Assembly: GCF_019112545.1 (NCBI RefSeq)
Contig: NW_025064891.1
Coordinates: 399,311-463,310, forward strand
Direction of reading: 5' to 3'
Origin: Guyanagaster necrorhizus
Lineage: Eukaryota > Basidiomycota > Agaricomycetes > Agaricales > Physalacriaceae
Length of the DNA: 64,000 nt
A program made the translations under genes and the position numbers. Shown here one piece after another: positions 10,901 to 22,469 of this stretch (its first letter is position 1; each line of letters begins with the position of its first letter). Under the pieces are notes generated by a model. That model made no database searches, was not told the DNA's origin, and saw only the letters and a program-made list of their open reading frames with translations.

Positions 10901-12631
10901 CATCCGCTCTGGAGGGCGCTCTGGAAGTACTACCTGATCGCGTCCGACTGAAAGTTAGACTTGAGGGTGATGAGAGACGTTCCCGAGGACGTTCTTCGAA
11001 TGGCCTTTGGTGACGAATGGGTATTTCCAGAGATTGATCAGGATTTGGTGAGCTATTTTTCCTGGCTCTCGGGGTGCTTGTTTCACCTGGACGGCTATCT
11101 GGCGAAGAATTCCCAGCCGAAAATGTGCGTATCTGAGGTGACACATCATCTTCAAAATTGTTATAGTGTGAAGCAGAAGATTCCGGACGGATGTGGCTCG
11201 TAGTGCTTTGGAATGAGCCATTAGACGACGGCCGCGATATTGACTCCCCCTCATTGAAATGCTCTCGAAGCGGAGATGGTATTCGAGGTGATTCCCGGCC
11301 ATTGTGGGCAGGAGGTGTTGGAGAGCGATTGCTTGACTGACGTGTGAATGTTGCAGAGAGAGGAGAGAGTGTAGGTGGCGGAGATGTGGCAGGACTGGCA
11401 GGAGACGTCACATTGCTGAGAGTAAGGCCTGGATCGATGGATCGACGTTTGTCGCGCCGCGAGGTCTGCACACTCAGTCCATCCGACGATGCTTTCGACG
11501 ATGAGTTCAAAGAGCGGAAGGCAGTCGTTTCCTGCTCAAAGCTCTGCTCTGACAACGTAGATAATTGATGTACTAGAGGTCGCCGATGAGACAAGTCAGA
11601 ATGATGAAGGGTATCCGATTCCGGTGGGGCTATAGTCACAGATATTGACTGCTGGGGAGGGAGGGGAAATGCCGGAGTCAGATACGAAGGAGAAGTCTTC
11701 TCTGACGACTTGGACCGTTGACTACTGGGCTGGAAAGCGTCGCTAACGTACGGCCCGGATCGCCGTTTAGCGGAAGTTTGAGTGGATGCAGAAACTGGAT
11801 GACGAGAATTTGACAGTGAGGGTTGATCAAAATGTTGGTTGTGGTGAGACTTTGAAGAGCCCGGTACATCATGAGAGTGAGAAACGACAGGGGAGATGCG
11901 CTAGACGAGCTGTGAGATGCGGAGAGCGAAACAGCCAGCGGCACTTACACCATTGTCCCTTCTGTATCTGGCTTCACGAGAAGAACTCGAGCCAGTGCCG
12001 CCTGCTGCTGCAGCTCTTTCTCTCTCGGCTTTTTTCTGAGCGTGTCTCCTGATTTTGATCATCCGCTCACTGTGGCAATCCATACAATAAATCCCTTGGC
12101 TGGTCTTCGCAAAAACGAGTTCATCAATACGGTTCTTGCATACTTTACACTTGAAACAGTGTGCATGGTAAGAGTCGTCACCGGTCATAATGGCCTCGTC
12201 GAGGATGGGCAGTCTGCAGACATTGCAGTTGTATGAACAATTGGCGCATACAGGAGAACCGTCAGAAAGGAGCAGAAGGTTCGTGTCTGCGGTGACTTTA
12301 TCTCCGCACTTGGCACACTTGAAACAATCTACGTGAAAGAAGGATTGCCTAGAAGAACGATAGATCAGCATGGAGGAAAAGATAGTGATTTATAACTGAA
12401 GAAAGCCAGCAGCAGGTAGAAGAGCTGAATAGAGGAGAAACCATGGAAATTGCAAGTCGGCACGTACCCAAATGCCACCACCAAACCACCGTCGTCTGTC
12501 ACTACGGAAAGTTTACAGCCAGGACAGATCTTGTCAAAGTCGATATGTTCGCTATGGTCGCACTGAAGATCAATATGGGCATTCTGGTGAATGGAAGCCG
12601 TCGACTGGGATATGTTCATTGTGGCCAGCAT
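7953..12631 (-). CDS. LIM-LIM-coiled coil-C1-RhoGAP protein (Rga-type)
   Basis: This is a Rho/Cdc42 GTPase-activating protein with LIM domains, related to yeast Rga1/Rga2. Such proteins control polarity and septation. In order: the N-terminus has ICPGCKLSVV, opening LIM1, which continues FHVDCFKCAKCGDKV and ends with VCANC. LIM2 spans CNVCRLPILDEAIM to HCFKCKVCKNRI and YCMDCHSE. Next comes about 450 residues of Ser/Thr/Pro-rich disorder (10320-11640), then coiled coil (9530-10220). A C1-type zinc finger follows (FTRCDHCGDKMWGSQLRC near 8950). The C-terminal RhoGAP domain has FGRDLVEQVYADAKG, the arginine-finger motif GIYRKTGGSRQ, and LMNARNLGVVFGPTLMRS, ending NAPEIFPENASR. The stop is at 7953-7955. 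The start at 12631 is the first ATG of the exon that opens LIM1. About ten introns are present. It probably acts at the cell cortex. Confidence 0.88.
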
Positions 12632-13303
12632 GATAATGGAACGGCGAGGCCAAAGGGGCTAAACTTGGAGAGAAGAAGCGATAGATAGGAGACCGCCTGG
12701 GCACTATGATATCGGGAGATAGAGAGGGAAACGCAGCAGAATACAAGAGAATGTCGAGGAGGGCAAGTCACCGTGGAGACTGTCGAGCTCGAGGAGCTCA
12801 GCAAAGAGCGCGATCCTTGAATAATACGGGAGGACAAGCCGTCGTAACCAAACAATCTGGGTGGCGGTGCACGCCAAAACGGAAGTGGTCCGTGCGTCGC
12901 ATCATTGCTGCGTGCCAACGGCGCAGCGCTCCACCGTGGACTCGGAGTCCACCAAACTGATGATTTCCATCAATTCCAATGTTAACGCGTATTATTTACT
13001 GCTCTGCAAAGGTCGCAGCCTGGCAGGTCCTGTGGCGAATAATTTGTGATTCCCCTGCCGGCCCTGGTTCCTCCATCATCTGGTGATGCTTCTCTCATCA
13101 CGCTTGCCAACGCACTGGAAGCGTAAATAGCATTCTCCGCGTCATCTCCGTATACTATACAACTGAGCTAGGTCAGGTACTCGTAACGTACAGGTCCCGT
13201 ACCCGGGGTTACTAGTTACGGGTCCGCTATTCCATCTTCATCGCCCTCCAGCATGAGGCATACCTTGATAAGGAGAAACCATGAGGACGCGTTCTAAATA
13301 GGT
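12632..13303. other. Intergenic: RhoGAP promoter / BTA1 3' flank
   Basis: This 672-bp spacer lies upstream of the RhoGAP start. It is fairly purine-rich on the plus strand near 12700-12800. The ORFs across it are short and show no homology I recognise. No repeat or RNA gene was seen. Confidence 0.5.
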
Positions 13304-16300
13304 CTAGAATTTGTATACATACATATTGACCTGATCAATTGCCTTCCGTGCTGGACTGCCTCTTATTGACACTGGCGTCACGTCGAACCCGGAGCGTTTG
13401 AAACTAGAGATATCAGGCCATGAACCTACTCCATTGTTCGGCCACACTCACACTTCGTTGTACCAAGGTTTTCTCGCAGCTGACCTCCAGAAAACCAACC
13501 CACCCGGCTGCATCACGCGATACAGCTCAGCGATTTCCTTGTCTGCATCCTGAGACCCCGGGGCGAACCAGTCCAAATGATCCATGACAAGCGCGCGTGT
13601 GAGGGTATCAGAAGAAAGACCGCGCAGGACACTTATGCACAATCAGTTCATCCGGATTACGGCGAAGAGATATCACATACTTCACGATAGAATCAGTATG
13701 CAACCGAAATGCATCCAACGCTTTGCCATCATTGGCTTTCAGCGCACTAAACCCAGAGGGCGTCAGATAAGCCGGACATGATGATGGGGTATAGTGGCCC
13801 AACAGAGCCTAAAGATATACTGCTTGGCATTGGGAATAAAGCAAGATACCGCCAGGACACTCACAAGAAGATAGAAGTAATTGTACGTCTTGAAGAGATA
13901 CGTAGACACGACAGGGTCCAAAGTGTCTTTCACATATTCATACACGCTGCCTGATAGAACATATCAGCATCAGTCCCTTCTGAATCATATCAGCGTAGGT
14001 CTCCATCACCTTCGTCAAGAAGCATTTGTCGCTGATTCATAGGTACACCAAGCGCATTCCAGCAGAAGACCGGACTTCGCAGAAGCGCCACAACCAACGG
14101 ATTCAAGAGAACTGGCCTCAATCTCTCCTTCCAAATCTTGACCTGCTCCTCCAATGTATCACATTCACATAGCCTCTTGACATCTTGGTCAACCCTAGCC
14201 AGTTTGAAGATTGCCTTGGCAACCCTCAGCGCCCATCCACTGTATCCGCTAAGGTAAAATGATGAAGAAAACGCATCAGAGTTGATTTGCCAAAACTGAT
14301 ATGCGCTTGAGGACATGTAAGGAGATATTCTGGAATCCAAAAGGTGACGGAAGTTGACGTTCCGGCCTTCTCCAAACATAGAGAAGAAATCTGAATATCC
14401 AAGACTTTGTATAGACGCCAACTTGAGCTCGAGAAGATGTCCCTGGCTGAAGGAAGGGGCATTTCAACGAAGCACCGATGAATTCGGGTGACCCGCACTT
14501 ACCATGGGTTCATATCCACGCAATGAATCTAAAATAGCTGTTAAGAGCCAGAAACGATGGCAACACAAAAAAAGCTAACCCTCTTCGGACCTGCGGCTAT
14601 GGCATAGTGTAGTGCGTTGTCGCCAGCGGATGTGATGACAAACATCGAGTCCTCACTGGTTAATTGCAGATGTTTCATATCGTCAAATGGGTCCTCCTAA
14701 TTATGCGGAGATACTCTTTCAAACTAATAAAACCTATAAGAAATGACTTACCCATGTGAAAGAGTAAATAAATGTTCTGAACTCTTTGTGAACCGGATGG
14801 TCATAATAGGGCAACCTCCAAGGCTGAGACGAGATTTATAACGTAACAAGAGAACACAGTTGTCATGTTACTTACCTTCTTTAACTGATAGTGGAAGGAG
14901 CTCAGAGGAGGCGTTACATCAATGACCATGTCCTGGTTACTCGATGTCTGTTCCTTGTCCAAAGAAATGGCAGGCTCTCCAATCTCCAGCGGAGGAACGG
15001 CATTGTCGGTCTCTTTCAGCGTAACGAACGTCGACGGGGAGCAGTTACCAATCATGTTTCCACCTTCGACCTCAAAAGCATGGCAGAACCTTGAGACGTC
15101 ACACGAACGAGGTCGTCCTAGCCAGACATAGTAGGGTCTGCAGGGTCTACTGAGCAACGGCAGCGAGGAACGAAAAAGTAAAACGCTTACATTCTGACAA
15201 TGAAGGGAACGATGAAGCGATTGCGTCCGTTATAGCTCTTGATCTAGAAGAATTTCTGTTTGGCCTCAGTGTTCTGATGAGATAATTGACGAACCGTCCC
15301 AAAACGATATTCAAGATAAGCGCGTCTGGCCGGACTGAGCGATACCTGTGAGCGAGACTCGTTAGAACCCTTCCATGAACATTGCCAGATCGTTGTACGT
15401 GATCAAAATCAAACCAAATTTGCCAGAACCATCGGGAAAGCCAGCCGCATTCTTTACTAACACCACCAATAGCTTTTTCATGAAGCAATGGCTGCTTACC
15501 AGCGGTGTAGAAATCTGCGACACCGATCAGGCCCCGTTGGGGTGAGAGGACATGATCTATCCTGTCTAAAAGAGTATAGAAATTGGGGATCTGAGGGGTC
15601 TATCAGCAACGACACACATATAGGTGGACATGATCCATACCATAGATAACGAATAACTGAGCGTGACGAGGCTAACGCTACCCTGCGGGTTGACGCCTTT
15701 GGCAGACCACTCTGGAAGGTAAAAGTCACAAGCGTCTTGACACAATACAGTGACGTTGTGCCAGCCTCGCTTGGCAAACCTGCTTCTTGCGACCTGAAGA
15801 AGGGGCTCACAAAGGTCGATGAGATATATGGCATCGAATTCGGAGATGGGGAAAATTTCATCCATGAGTTCGATATTGGATCCTGGATTTATTAGTGAGA
15901 TAGGAACAGAAAAGAAGAAATGAACGATTGAATGACACTCACCTGTACCGCCGCCAATATCGACCCACACCAGCCGTTCACCGGGATCAGACTTCCTCAG
16001 TTCCTTGAGATGTGCCGCGGAGAGGTTCAGCAAGGTCCTTCGTCCTCGAAGCAGTCCATTACGAGTAGCATCATACACGTCTGCTTGACCTTGGTAGAAC
16101 TGTAGATATTTTAAGTGCAAACATAGTTGAGGCAGTGAATGTATTGCACCTTGTCCAGTCTGGACTTGTGGTCATTGGCACCAATGGGGCGAATGAAGCA
16201 GTACCAGATAAAACGTAGCTGAGCAGTGAATCGCCCGAGACAGAAAAGGACGATTATGCAAGTAAGAGCTATAACCGGCGCAGAGGAGAAAGTCCAGTCA

Positions 16301-16332
16301 GGGCGGAAGGGCACAGACAGTATGGAGGGCAT
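13304..16332 (-). CDS. BTA1: Betaine lipid (DGTS) synthase BTA1
   Basis: BTA1 makes diacylglyceryl-trimethylhomoserine, a phosphorus-free membrane lipid. One domain transfers the aminocarboxypropyl group of S-adenosylmethionine to diacylglycerol, and the other methylates the amine three times. The N-terminus has a membrane helix (VIALTCIIVLFCLGRF), then IRPIGANDHKSRLDKFYQGQ. The methyltransferase half has the SAM motif LVWVDIGGGTGE and AIYLIDLCEPLLQVARSRF. The C-terminal DUF3419 half has YYVWLGRP, FVITSAGDNALHYAIAAGPK, DMNPWQ, MASIQSLGYSDFFSMFGEGR and GLVFWRSAARKPWYNEV. The order (BtaB-like, then BtaA-like) matches fungal BTA1 proteins. The last exon ends KAIDQVNMYVYKF. Start 16332 follows a TATA-like element by about 40 bp. 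DGTS is typically made under phosphate limitation in fungi, but I did not identify a phosphate-response site. Confidence 0.92.
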
Positions 16333-16661
16333 TTCGAAGAAAGGTCAACTCCGTTCAAGCAGTCCCCAGCGATTTTATATAAACGAAAAGGAGGGCAGAT
16401 TTTTTTGTTCGACCAATCATAGAAGAGAATGCGCACGAGTCAAAGGTAGCTATCAGCTACCCAACGAACGTGCGGGCCAGTTACATTGGCGGAAGCAAAG
16501 TGGAGACAACCAGTAGCGTTCCGTTCACGGTCCGTGCTTCCGCAACTCCAAGCTCAATTGGTTGGTCGTCCCATTTTCCTACTTATCTTACACGAGGGCT
16601 ATATTAATAAATTCGGAAAACGAGACAGACAAGTAAGAATACACAACGTCGCTATTATTAT
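16333..16661. other. Intergenic: BTA1 promoter / RAD23 3' flank
   Basis: This 329-bp spacer between two minus-strand genes holds the TATA-like element of BTA1 and the RAD23 3' region. No gene was seen. Confidence 0.5.
16373..16381 (-). promoter_or_regulatory. BTA1: TATA-like element upstream of BTA1
   Basis: The minus strand reads TATATAAAA here, about 40 bp upstream of the BTA1 start codon at 16332. Position and sequence fit a core promoter, but the implied 5' UTR is short, so the assignment is tentative. Confidence 0.4.
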
Positions 16662-17638
16662 TTAATCGTCAAATCCACCTTCAAACAAGTAATTCGCCGC
16701 AAGTTCCTCATTCTTGTCGCACGCAAAGTAAGCTTCGAGGACAGCTTGACGAGGGAAACCGAGAGCCTCCAGCTTTGGGGGGAATAAGTTATAGGACTCT
16801 AAACCATACTTTTATTGACTTACACGCTGGATTGCAGCTCTTTCCTCCTCCGTTACGCTGACGACGTGGGCACCTGGTGGAATATCGCCCTCGCTATCAC
16901 CCTCAAAATCGCCCTCACCAACGCCAAGCAGTTGCATCAATGCCTCTGGGTTTTGGGCCAGAAGCTGAGCGAGGGTAGGATTACTCGTAGCAAGCTGGTG
17001 GATCAGAGGTTGAATGAGGTTGGGGTTTTGAGCGATGTGTTCGCGGAGTTGTTGAAGCTGAGGGCTGTTCTGCAGAGCAGCGAGGTCCAATTGACCTCCT
17101 TGGGCTCCTCCGAGACCTCCGGTGCTGCCTCCACCAGCAGCTTGCTGTTGTTGCTGGGCAAGCTAAGAGGCATAGTTATTAAGTTGCTATAGGACAAAAC
17201 GTACTTGTTCGAGCTCACCTGGAACAAATTTTGGGGCTGATTTGACGGCGGAGCGGAAGCAGCTGGAGTGGCGGCTGGCGCCGGAGCAGTAGCCGGGGTA
17301 CCAGCAGAGTGGGAAGGCACAGTAGGGGCATTTCCCGCGGCCTCCGATTCTAGATGAGCTGGGATGCCCTGCATGCAATGGTGAACTCAGGAAAGGTCGA
17401 CCAAGTAATGAAACGCACGCTCATAAGGTACTCCACAGCACGATCAGGATTGTTGTAACTTGCTCTGAGGCAACGTAGAACTTGATCCCGTGGAAATCCC
17501 ATCTCAGTCATGCTGTTGATCGTAGATTGTAGTGCATCTCCGGTAAGAAAAGAGCTCGAATCGCCAAAGGCAGGGGGGGAGGCGGAGGCGGCCGGGGACG
17601 GTGCGGAAGTCGCAGGTGCTGGAGCGGGAGCAGGAGCG

Positions 17639-17687
<49 letters not shown>

Positions 17688-18177
17688 ACTGCTGCATCGT
17701 TTCCGGCACAGGAGCCACTGCCGTCGGGGGTACAGTACGGCCCGCTGTGGGGCCGCTGGATGATGCCGTCGGGGGCATAGGCGTCGGTGTCGGTTTAGGC
17801 TGAGCAAACGAGAATCGATAACATCTAACAGTAGAGACAAAAAGAAGCAACCTTGGACACCATCAAAACCAAAAAGTCCTTTTCTTTGATACCACATGAT
17901 CCTACAGTCTTATCGTCGGCCAATATTTTGCCTGCGATTGCGCATGAAATGAGCAGGAGGGGCCAGCGATGAAGCAGATAACTTTCCTGAATATATGATT
18001 TTCTGGCTCGCAACCGGGTGACTCTGTGCCTCCTGGATCTTGTTCTTGAGAGCACCTATTGTCTCTTCATCTTCGACGTCAATCTAGAGAAGAGTTCGAT
18101 GGCGATGGCAAAGAAGGCAGTGGCGAGAAACAGACCTGGAAGACCTTCTGCTGGGTCGTCTTTATGGTTACTTTCAT
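16662..18177 (-). CDS. RAD23: UV excision repair / proteasome shuttle protein RAD23
   Basis: RAD23 stabilises the XPC/Rad4 damage-recognition factor and carries ubiquitinated proteins to the proteasome. The domains are complete and in order. The ubiquitin-like domain runs [50 protein letters not shown]. An Ala/Pro-rich linker follows. UBA1 is [20 protein letters not shown] with [12 protein letters not shown]. The XPC-binding region is [22 protein letters not shown]2 is [30 protein letters not shown], ending LFEGGFDD. One ubiquitin-domain intron (about 17932-17986) lacks a GT donor: the only junction that keeps IIYSGKILADD is GAAAGT...CGCAG. The gene is divergent from the LRR protein gene. Confidence 0.93.
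17621..17687 (-). repeat. RAD23: GGAGCA hexanucleotide tract coding (Ala-Pro)n in RAD23
   Basis: Roughly eleven near-perfect 6-bp units on the plus strand code an Ala-Pro run in the RAD23 linker between the ubiquitin-like domain and UBA1. The tract creates a long spurious Gly-Ala ORF on the other strand. Confidence 0.9.
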
Positions 18178-18480
18178 GTCTGAAAGTAGGTAGAGAAGCA
18201 GATGGCGAGGGATGGAAGGATGTAGTACGGAAACAGGATTATTGGGCAAGGTCGACGCGTAATAGGACGTGACCGTGACCTGACGTTAGTCTTGCGTGAC
18301 GTTACAATATACAGGTTACTCGGCAGGGTTACTCAATGTGGTCCATATCGTCGTAGTTCCTCATGTATTGATGTCGCTGGCCCATCCACTTCCCAGCATT
18401 ATTTTCTGTACGTTTATGCACATTCTTCTGGTGTATATAGCTGATATTTGGTCGCTGCAGCATTCTAGACAGCCAATACA
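18178..18480. promoter_or_regulatory. Divergent promoter region of RAD23 and the LRR gene
   Basis: This 303-bp head-to-head interval separates the RAD23 start (18177, minus) from the LRR-protein start (18481, plus). It includes a TATA-like element near the plus-strand gene. Confidence 0.5.
18434..18440 (+). promoter_or_regulatory. TATA-like element upstream of the LRR gene
   Basis: TATATAG lies about 40 bp upstream of the start codon at 18481. Identification is by sequence and position only. Confidence 0.35.
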
Positions 18481-20793
18481 ATGGCTCTCGAACAAGGCGA
18501 TGACTACATTCGACGCATAGCCAGCTTCATCCGTAATAATGAAAAGAACCTGGCCGAAGCTGGATTTGTTCGCAGACGTCGACCTCGCCAGCCTGCTCAG
18601 GATACAGTTTCTCTCTTCAACCCACTAGGATGGTTTGGCGTTGACCCTGCCGCTGCATCCCCAGTCAAACCCATCATTCTATCCATCGACACCCACCATC
18701 TCTTCTATCTCCTCATGCGCATAGAGGCCCTTGGTATCGATATTGGCACCCTGGATGTCCGTGTCGATGCTCCTTCCAGGCCAATGAGTTACAGAAACCT
18801 CTTCCCCGATACCGACAAATCTGAAACCCTTTCCCTGGCTTCATTTCGCTCCTCTCTGTCCGCTGTATCAGCCTTTTCTCTTGGGGGTGGATGGTGGGGG
18901 AAACCGGAACCATTGACCCTCGAATCTGAGCTCAAATATATCTACAGCAGTTTCACCAAGCTACCCGCCTTATCCGTCACTGCCCCGGGCCGGAAAATCA
19001 TCTCCGAGCTCGCAAACGAGTCTTCTAATGAAAATGCTATCCCCCTCAATTCATTCAAGAACTTGCAGAGTTTGGAGTGTGCTGATATCGATCCTCGTGC
19101 ATTGCTTGGGTGGGATCGGCTTGCTGAAAGTCTGTGCAGTTTGAAGATAAAGAAGAGTGGGCTTGAGGACATATCAGACATTTTCATCGGGGCGGTACTT
19201 GACGACCAAGCTAGAAGAGATGGAAGCACCAGTAGGAAGCGGCATAGAAGGATCCCTCGTGGGCCGGAACGAAGGACATCTTTCTATTCCACTCAGTTGC
19301 CAAACTCCGTGCCTGAGGACGAGGGCGGTGAGAACCCTAACCATGAAGTTTCTTCTGAGCCTCACAGTGGTACTATCACGCCGCCGCCCCAGCTTTCCTC
19401 CCTTAAATGGGCTTTTCTTAAACATCTATCCCTTGCCGACAATGCCTTGGCCTTCTTTCCAGCGGAATTAATACCCCATCTTACATCTTTGGTCCACTTG
19501 GATTTGTCCTCAAATCTTCTTGTATCCATCCCCTCTGGCCTCGGTTCCCTTTACAATCTTGTCTCCCTCAATCTCTCGGATAACATGATCGACTCTGTTC
19601 TTGGTATTTATCACAATTTAGGGCAAGTTCTTCATTTGAACCTTGCTCATAATCGTCTCGAATCGATATGTGGGTTGGAGCGATTGCATGGGTTGGAGCG
19701 TGTCGACTTACGTCACAACTCCCTTGACGATTGTGCAGAGATCGGAAGGTTGGCACCTCTACCTAACATTACCGAAGTCTGGGTAGAAGGCAATCCCTTT
19801 ACAGAGGATGAAGGATACAGGATCTCCTGTTTTGACTTCTTCTGGAAAGAAGGGAAGAGCATTATCCTTGACGGATCGTTTCCTAGCTTTTACGAGAAAC
19901 GGAACCTAACTATGCCACCCCCAGAGCAAATGTCATCGTCTCGTCCACTGTCCGTAGTACACTCGCCACCGACTGTTGCTGTTGGCCATGCCCACCCTCA
20001 TTCTCATCATTCATCGCCTAACACAGCACCTCGCATTGAAAAACAATCATCACCTTCTACTTCAACCCCTGTTTCTCCACATCTTGCCCCCATAGGAGCT
20101 GTAGGTGTCGGAGGGAAGGCACGTCGGAAAAAAGTGAAACGGATAGTCGATCTAGACGGGGACATTAGTGATGGTAGCACGGCGAGCTTCTCTCATCGGC
20201 GCACTCGATCTGATGGGTCGAGTAAGGCGAAGGCCAAATCCAAGAAGCTTAGAGACACAAACCCTTTCGGCCCGACGAAGCAATGGAGTCAGATTGAAAC
20301 ACTCTTGGAGAAAGAGGAGGGTCAAACCGTGGCAGGAGATAATATTAACCTCAATCCCCATCCTGAGGAGGCACAATCATCGAGCGTACAGGCTTCACCA
20401 CAGCGGCCCACTCGCCCATCAAGGCACAGTCGCCATCACACTGAGCTGGCTCCAGTCTCTCCAGCCGAATCATTTGGTTTCCCGGATGTTCTTGCAACAA
20501 CACAATCCAAGTCTCTCAACTCCATCACCTCACAGTCTCTTCGGCGGACACGCGAGCCACAGACACTGTCTTTCAAATCGGCAGTACGTCGTGCCCGTGT
20601 CACTGCGTCTGTATATGAACCTGCTACCTTGGGTTCAGATAGAGAGGAGGTCAGCGGGGAGGAGATCAAGGATAACGCAGATGCTTACAGGCGCAGGATT
20701 GAGGCATTGAAGAAGGATATGGGTGACGGGTGGTTGAAGGTCTTTAGTCAAACGCAGATGAAAGCCATGACTCCACCTTCTTTGCAGCACTAG
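18481..20793 (+). CDS. Leucine-rich-repeat protein, intronless, 770 aa
   Basis: This is a single-exon gene, unusual among its intron-rich neighbours. The N-terminal 230 residues (MALEQGDDYIRRIASFIRNN; KPIILSIDTHHLFYLLMRIE) form a region conserved in fungal LRR proteins, in my judgement. A central block holds about six leucine-rich repeats (LKHLSLADNALAFFP; LVHLDLSSNLLVSIP; LVSLNLSDNMIDSV; VLHLNLAHNRLESI; LERVDLRHNSLDDC), capped by ITEVWVEGNPFTEDEGYRI. The C-terminal 300 residues are Ser/Pro-rich and basic, with HSHHSSPNTA and RRKKVKRIVDLDGD, and end in a short helix rich in Lys and Asp. It resembles the uncharacterised cytoplasmic LRR protein family known from fission yeast, but I cannot assign a function. 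The LRRs suggest a binding scaffold. Confidence 0.8.
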   Translation: MALEQGDDYIRRIASFIRNNEKNLAEAGFVRRRRPRQPAQDTVSLFNPLGWFGVDPAAASPVKPIILSIDTHHLFYLLMRIEALGIDIGTLDVRVDAPSRPMSYRNLFPDTDKSETLSLASFRSSLSAVSAFSLGGGWWGKPEPLTLESELKYIYSSFTKLPALSVTAPGRKIISELANESSNENAIPLNSFKNLQSLECADIDPRALLGWDRLAESLCSLKIKKSGLEDISDIFIGAVLDDQARRDGSTSRKRHRRIPRGPERRTSFYSTQLPNSVPEDEGGENPNHEVSSEPHSGTITPPPQLSSLKWAFLKHLSLADNALAFFPAELIPHLTSLVHLDLSSNLLVSIPSGLGSLYNLVSLNLSDNMIDSVLGIYHNLGQVLHLNLAHNRLESICGLERLHGLERVDLRHNSLDDCAEIGRLAPLPNITEVWVEGNPFTEDEGYRISCFDFFWKEGKSIILDGSFPSFYEKRNLTMPPPEQMSSSRPLSVVHSPPTVAVGHAHPHSHHSSPNTAPRIEKQSSPSTSTPVSPHLAPIGAVGVGGKARRKKVKRIVDLDGDISDGSTASFSHRRTRSDGSSKAKAKSKKLRDTNPFGPTKQWSQIETLLEKEEGQTVAGDNINLNPHPEEAQSSSVQASPQRPTRPSRHSRHHTELAPVSPAESFGFPDVLATTQSKSLNSITSQSLRRTREPQTLSFKSAVRRARVTASVYEPATLGSDREEVSGEEIKDNADAYRRRIEALKKDMGDGWLKVFSQTQMKAMTPPSLQH

Positions 20794-21099
20794 CAATCGT
20801 TTTCTCTTATTCACCTGGAACACAGCAGCACTTTGGATTTTGCCATTCCTTTGTACTAATACATGACTATCTATCTATTCACAGTAATCTGGTATACCTA
20901 TTAATTACCCAGAATGGTGTTGGGCAGCCAGAAGTTGAATCGCCTGAATGTGACAGTTGTTTGTCACGGCATAAGCAACCGTCTGTTGGTTTATCGGGTA
21001 AACTTCTCTTGCCACTACTTTATCTCCTTGCTTGCGGCCGCTATCCGCCCTTACGTCGTTCCTTACTTTCTTCTTTTGAAACCATCCAAAGAAATTATA
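20794..21099. other. Intergenic: ARF6 promoter region
   Basis: This 306-bp spacer lies between two plus-strand genes. It contains the LRR gene 3' flank and the ARF6 promoter. No other feature was recognised. Confidence 0.5.
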
Positions 21100-21987
<888 letters not shown>

Positions 21988-22469
21988 TTGCCCCTGGCCC
22001 TCTTCTTTCACTCTTAGAAATGCCCCTCAAGATACCCATACAATTCATGTCTTGCCTTCCGACACTGCCATTACTACTCACGGCCTGCACGAGGTGCAAC
22101 TACGACATAGCGATGTATGAATGTATGGATGAATGGATGTTCATTCATAGCCTCATGCCCTTTTTACTTGTCGTTCCAGCTGTTATCATCTCAATTTCTA
22201 TGTTTTCATCTCTTTCATGTTTCATCTGGGCGGTTTCTACACACATTTAATGCCATACCGTTGCCTAGTCGACTCAGCGCTTCATATCAACTGTTTGTAT
22301 GTAGATTTTTTTGGAACGTCGCATAAATCCTGCATTTTGGTCGTCTTATTTTCTGAATATCGCATGATCTAGACTCGGAAGGCAGCTTATCTAAAAATGT
22401 CGTGCTTTGTGCTACATCTTTCAAAATGGTGTCCGAGGTCGGCAGGTGCATTCACCAGCTCTTTCTTCG
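21988..22469. other. Intergenic: ARF6 3' flank and cysteine synthase promoter
   Basis: This 482-bp spacer between two plus-strand genes contains T-rich ORF fragments with no recognisable domain. Nothing else is supported. Confidence 0.45.

Noticed and set aside
17510..17803. A long plus-strand ORF with a Gly-Ala run
   Set aside because: It is the complement of the Ala-Pro tract of RAD23. The simple repeat creates the ORF, and the real gene is on the minus strand.
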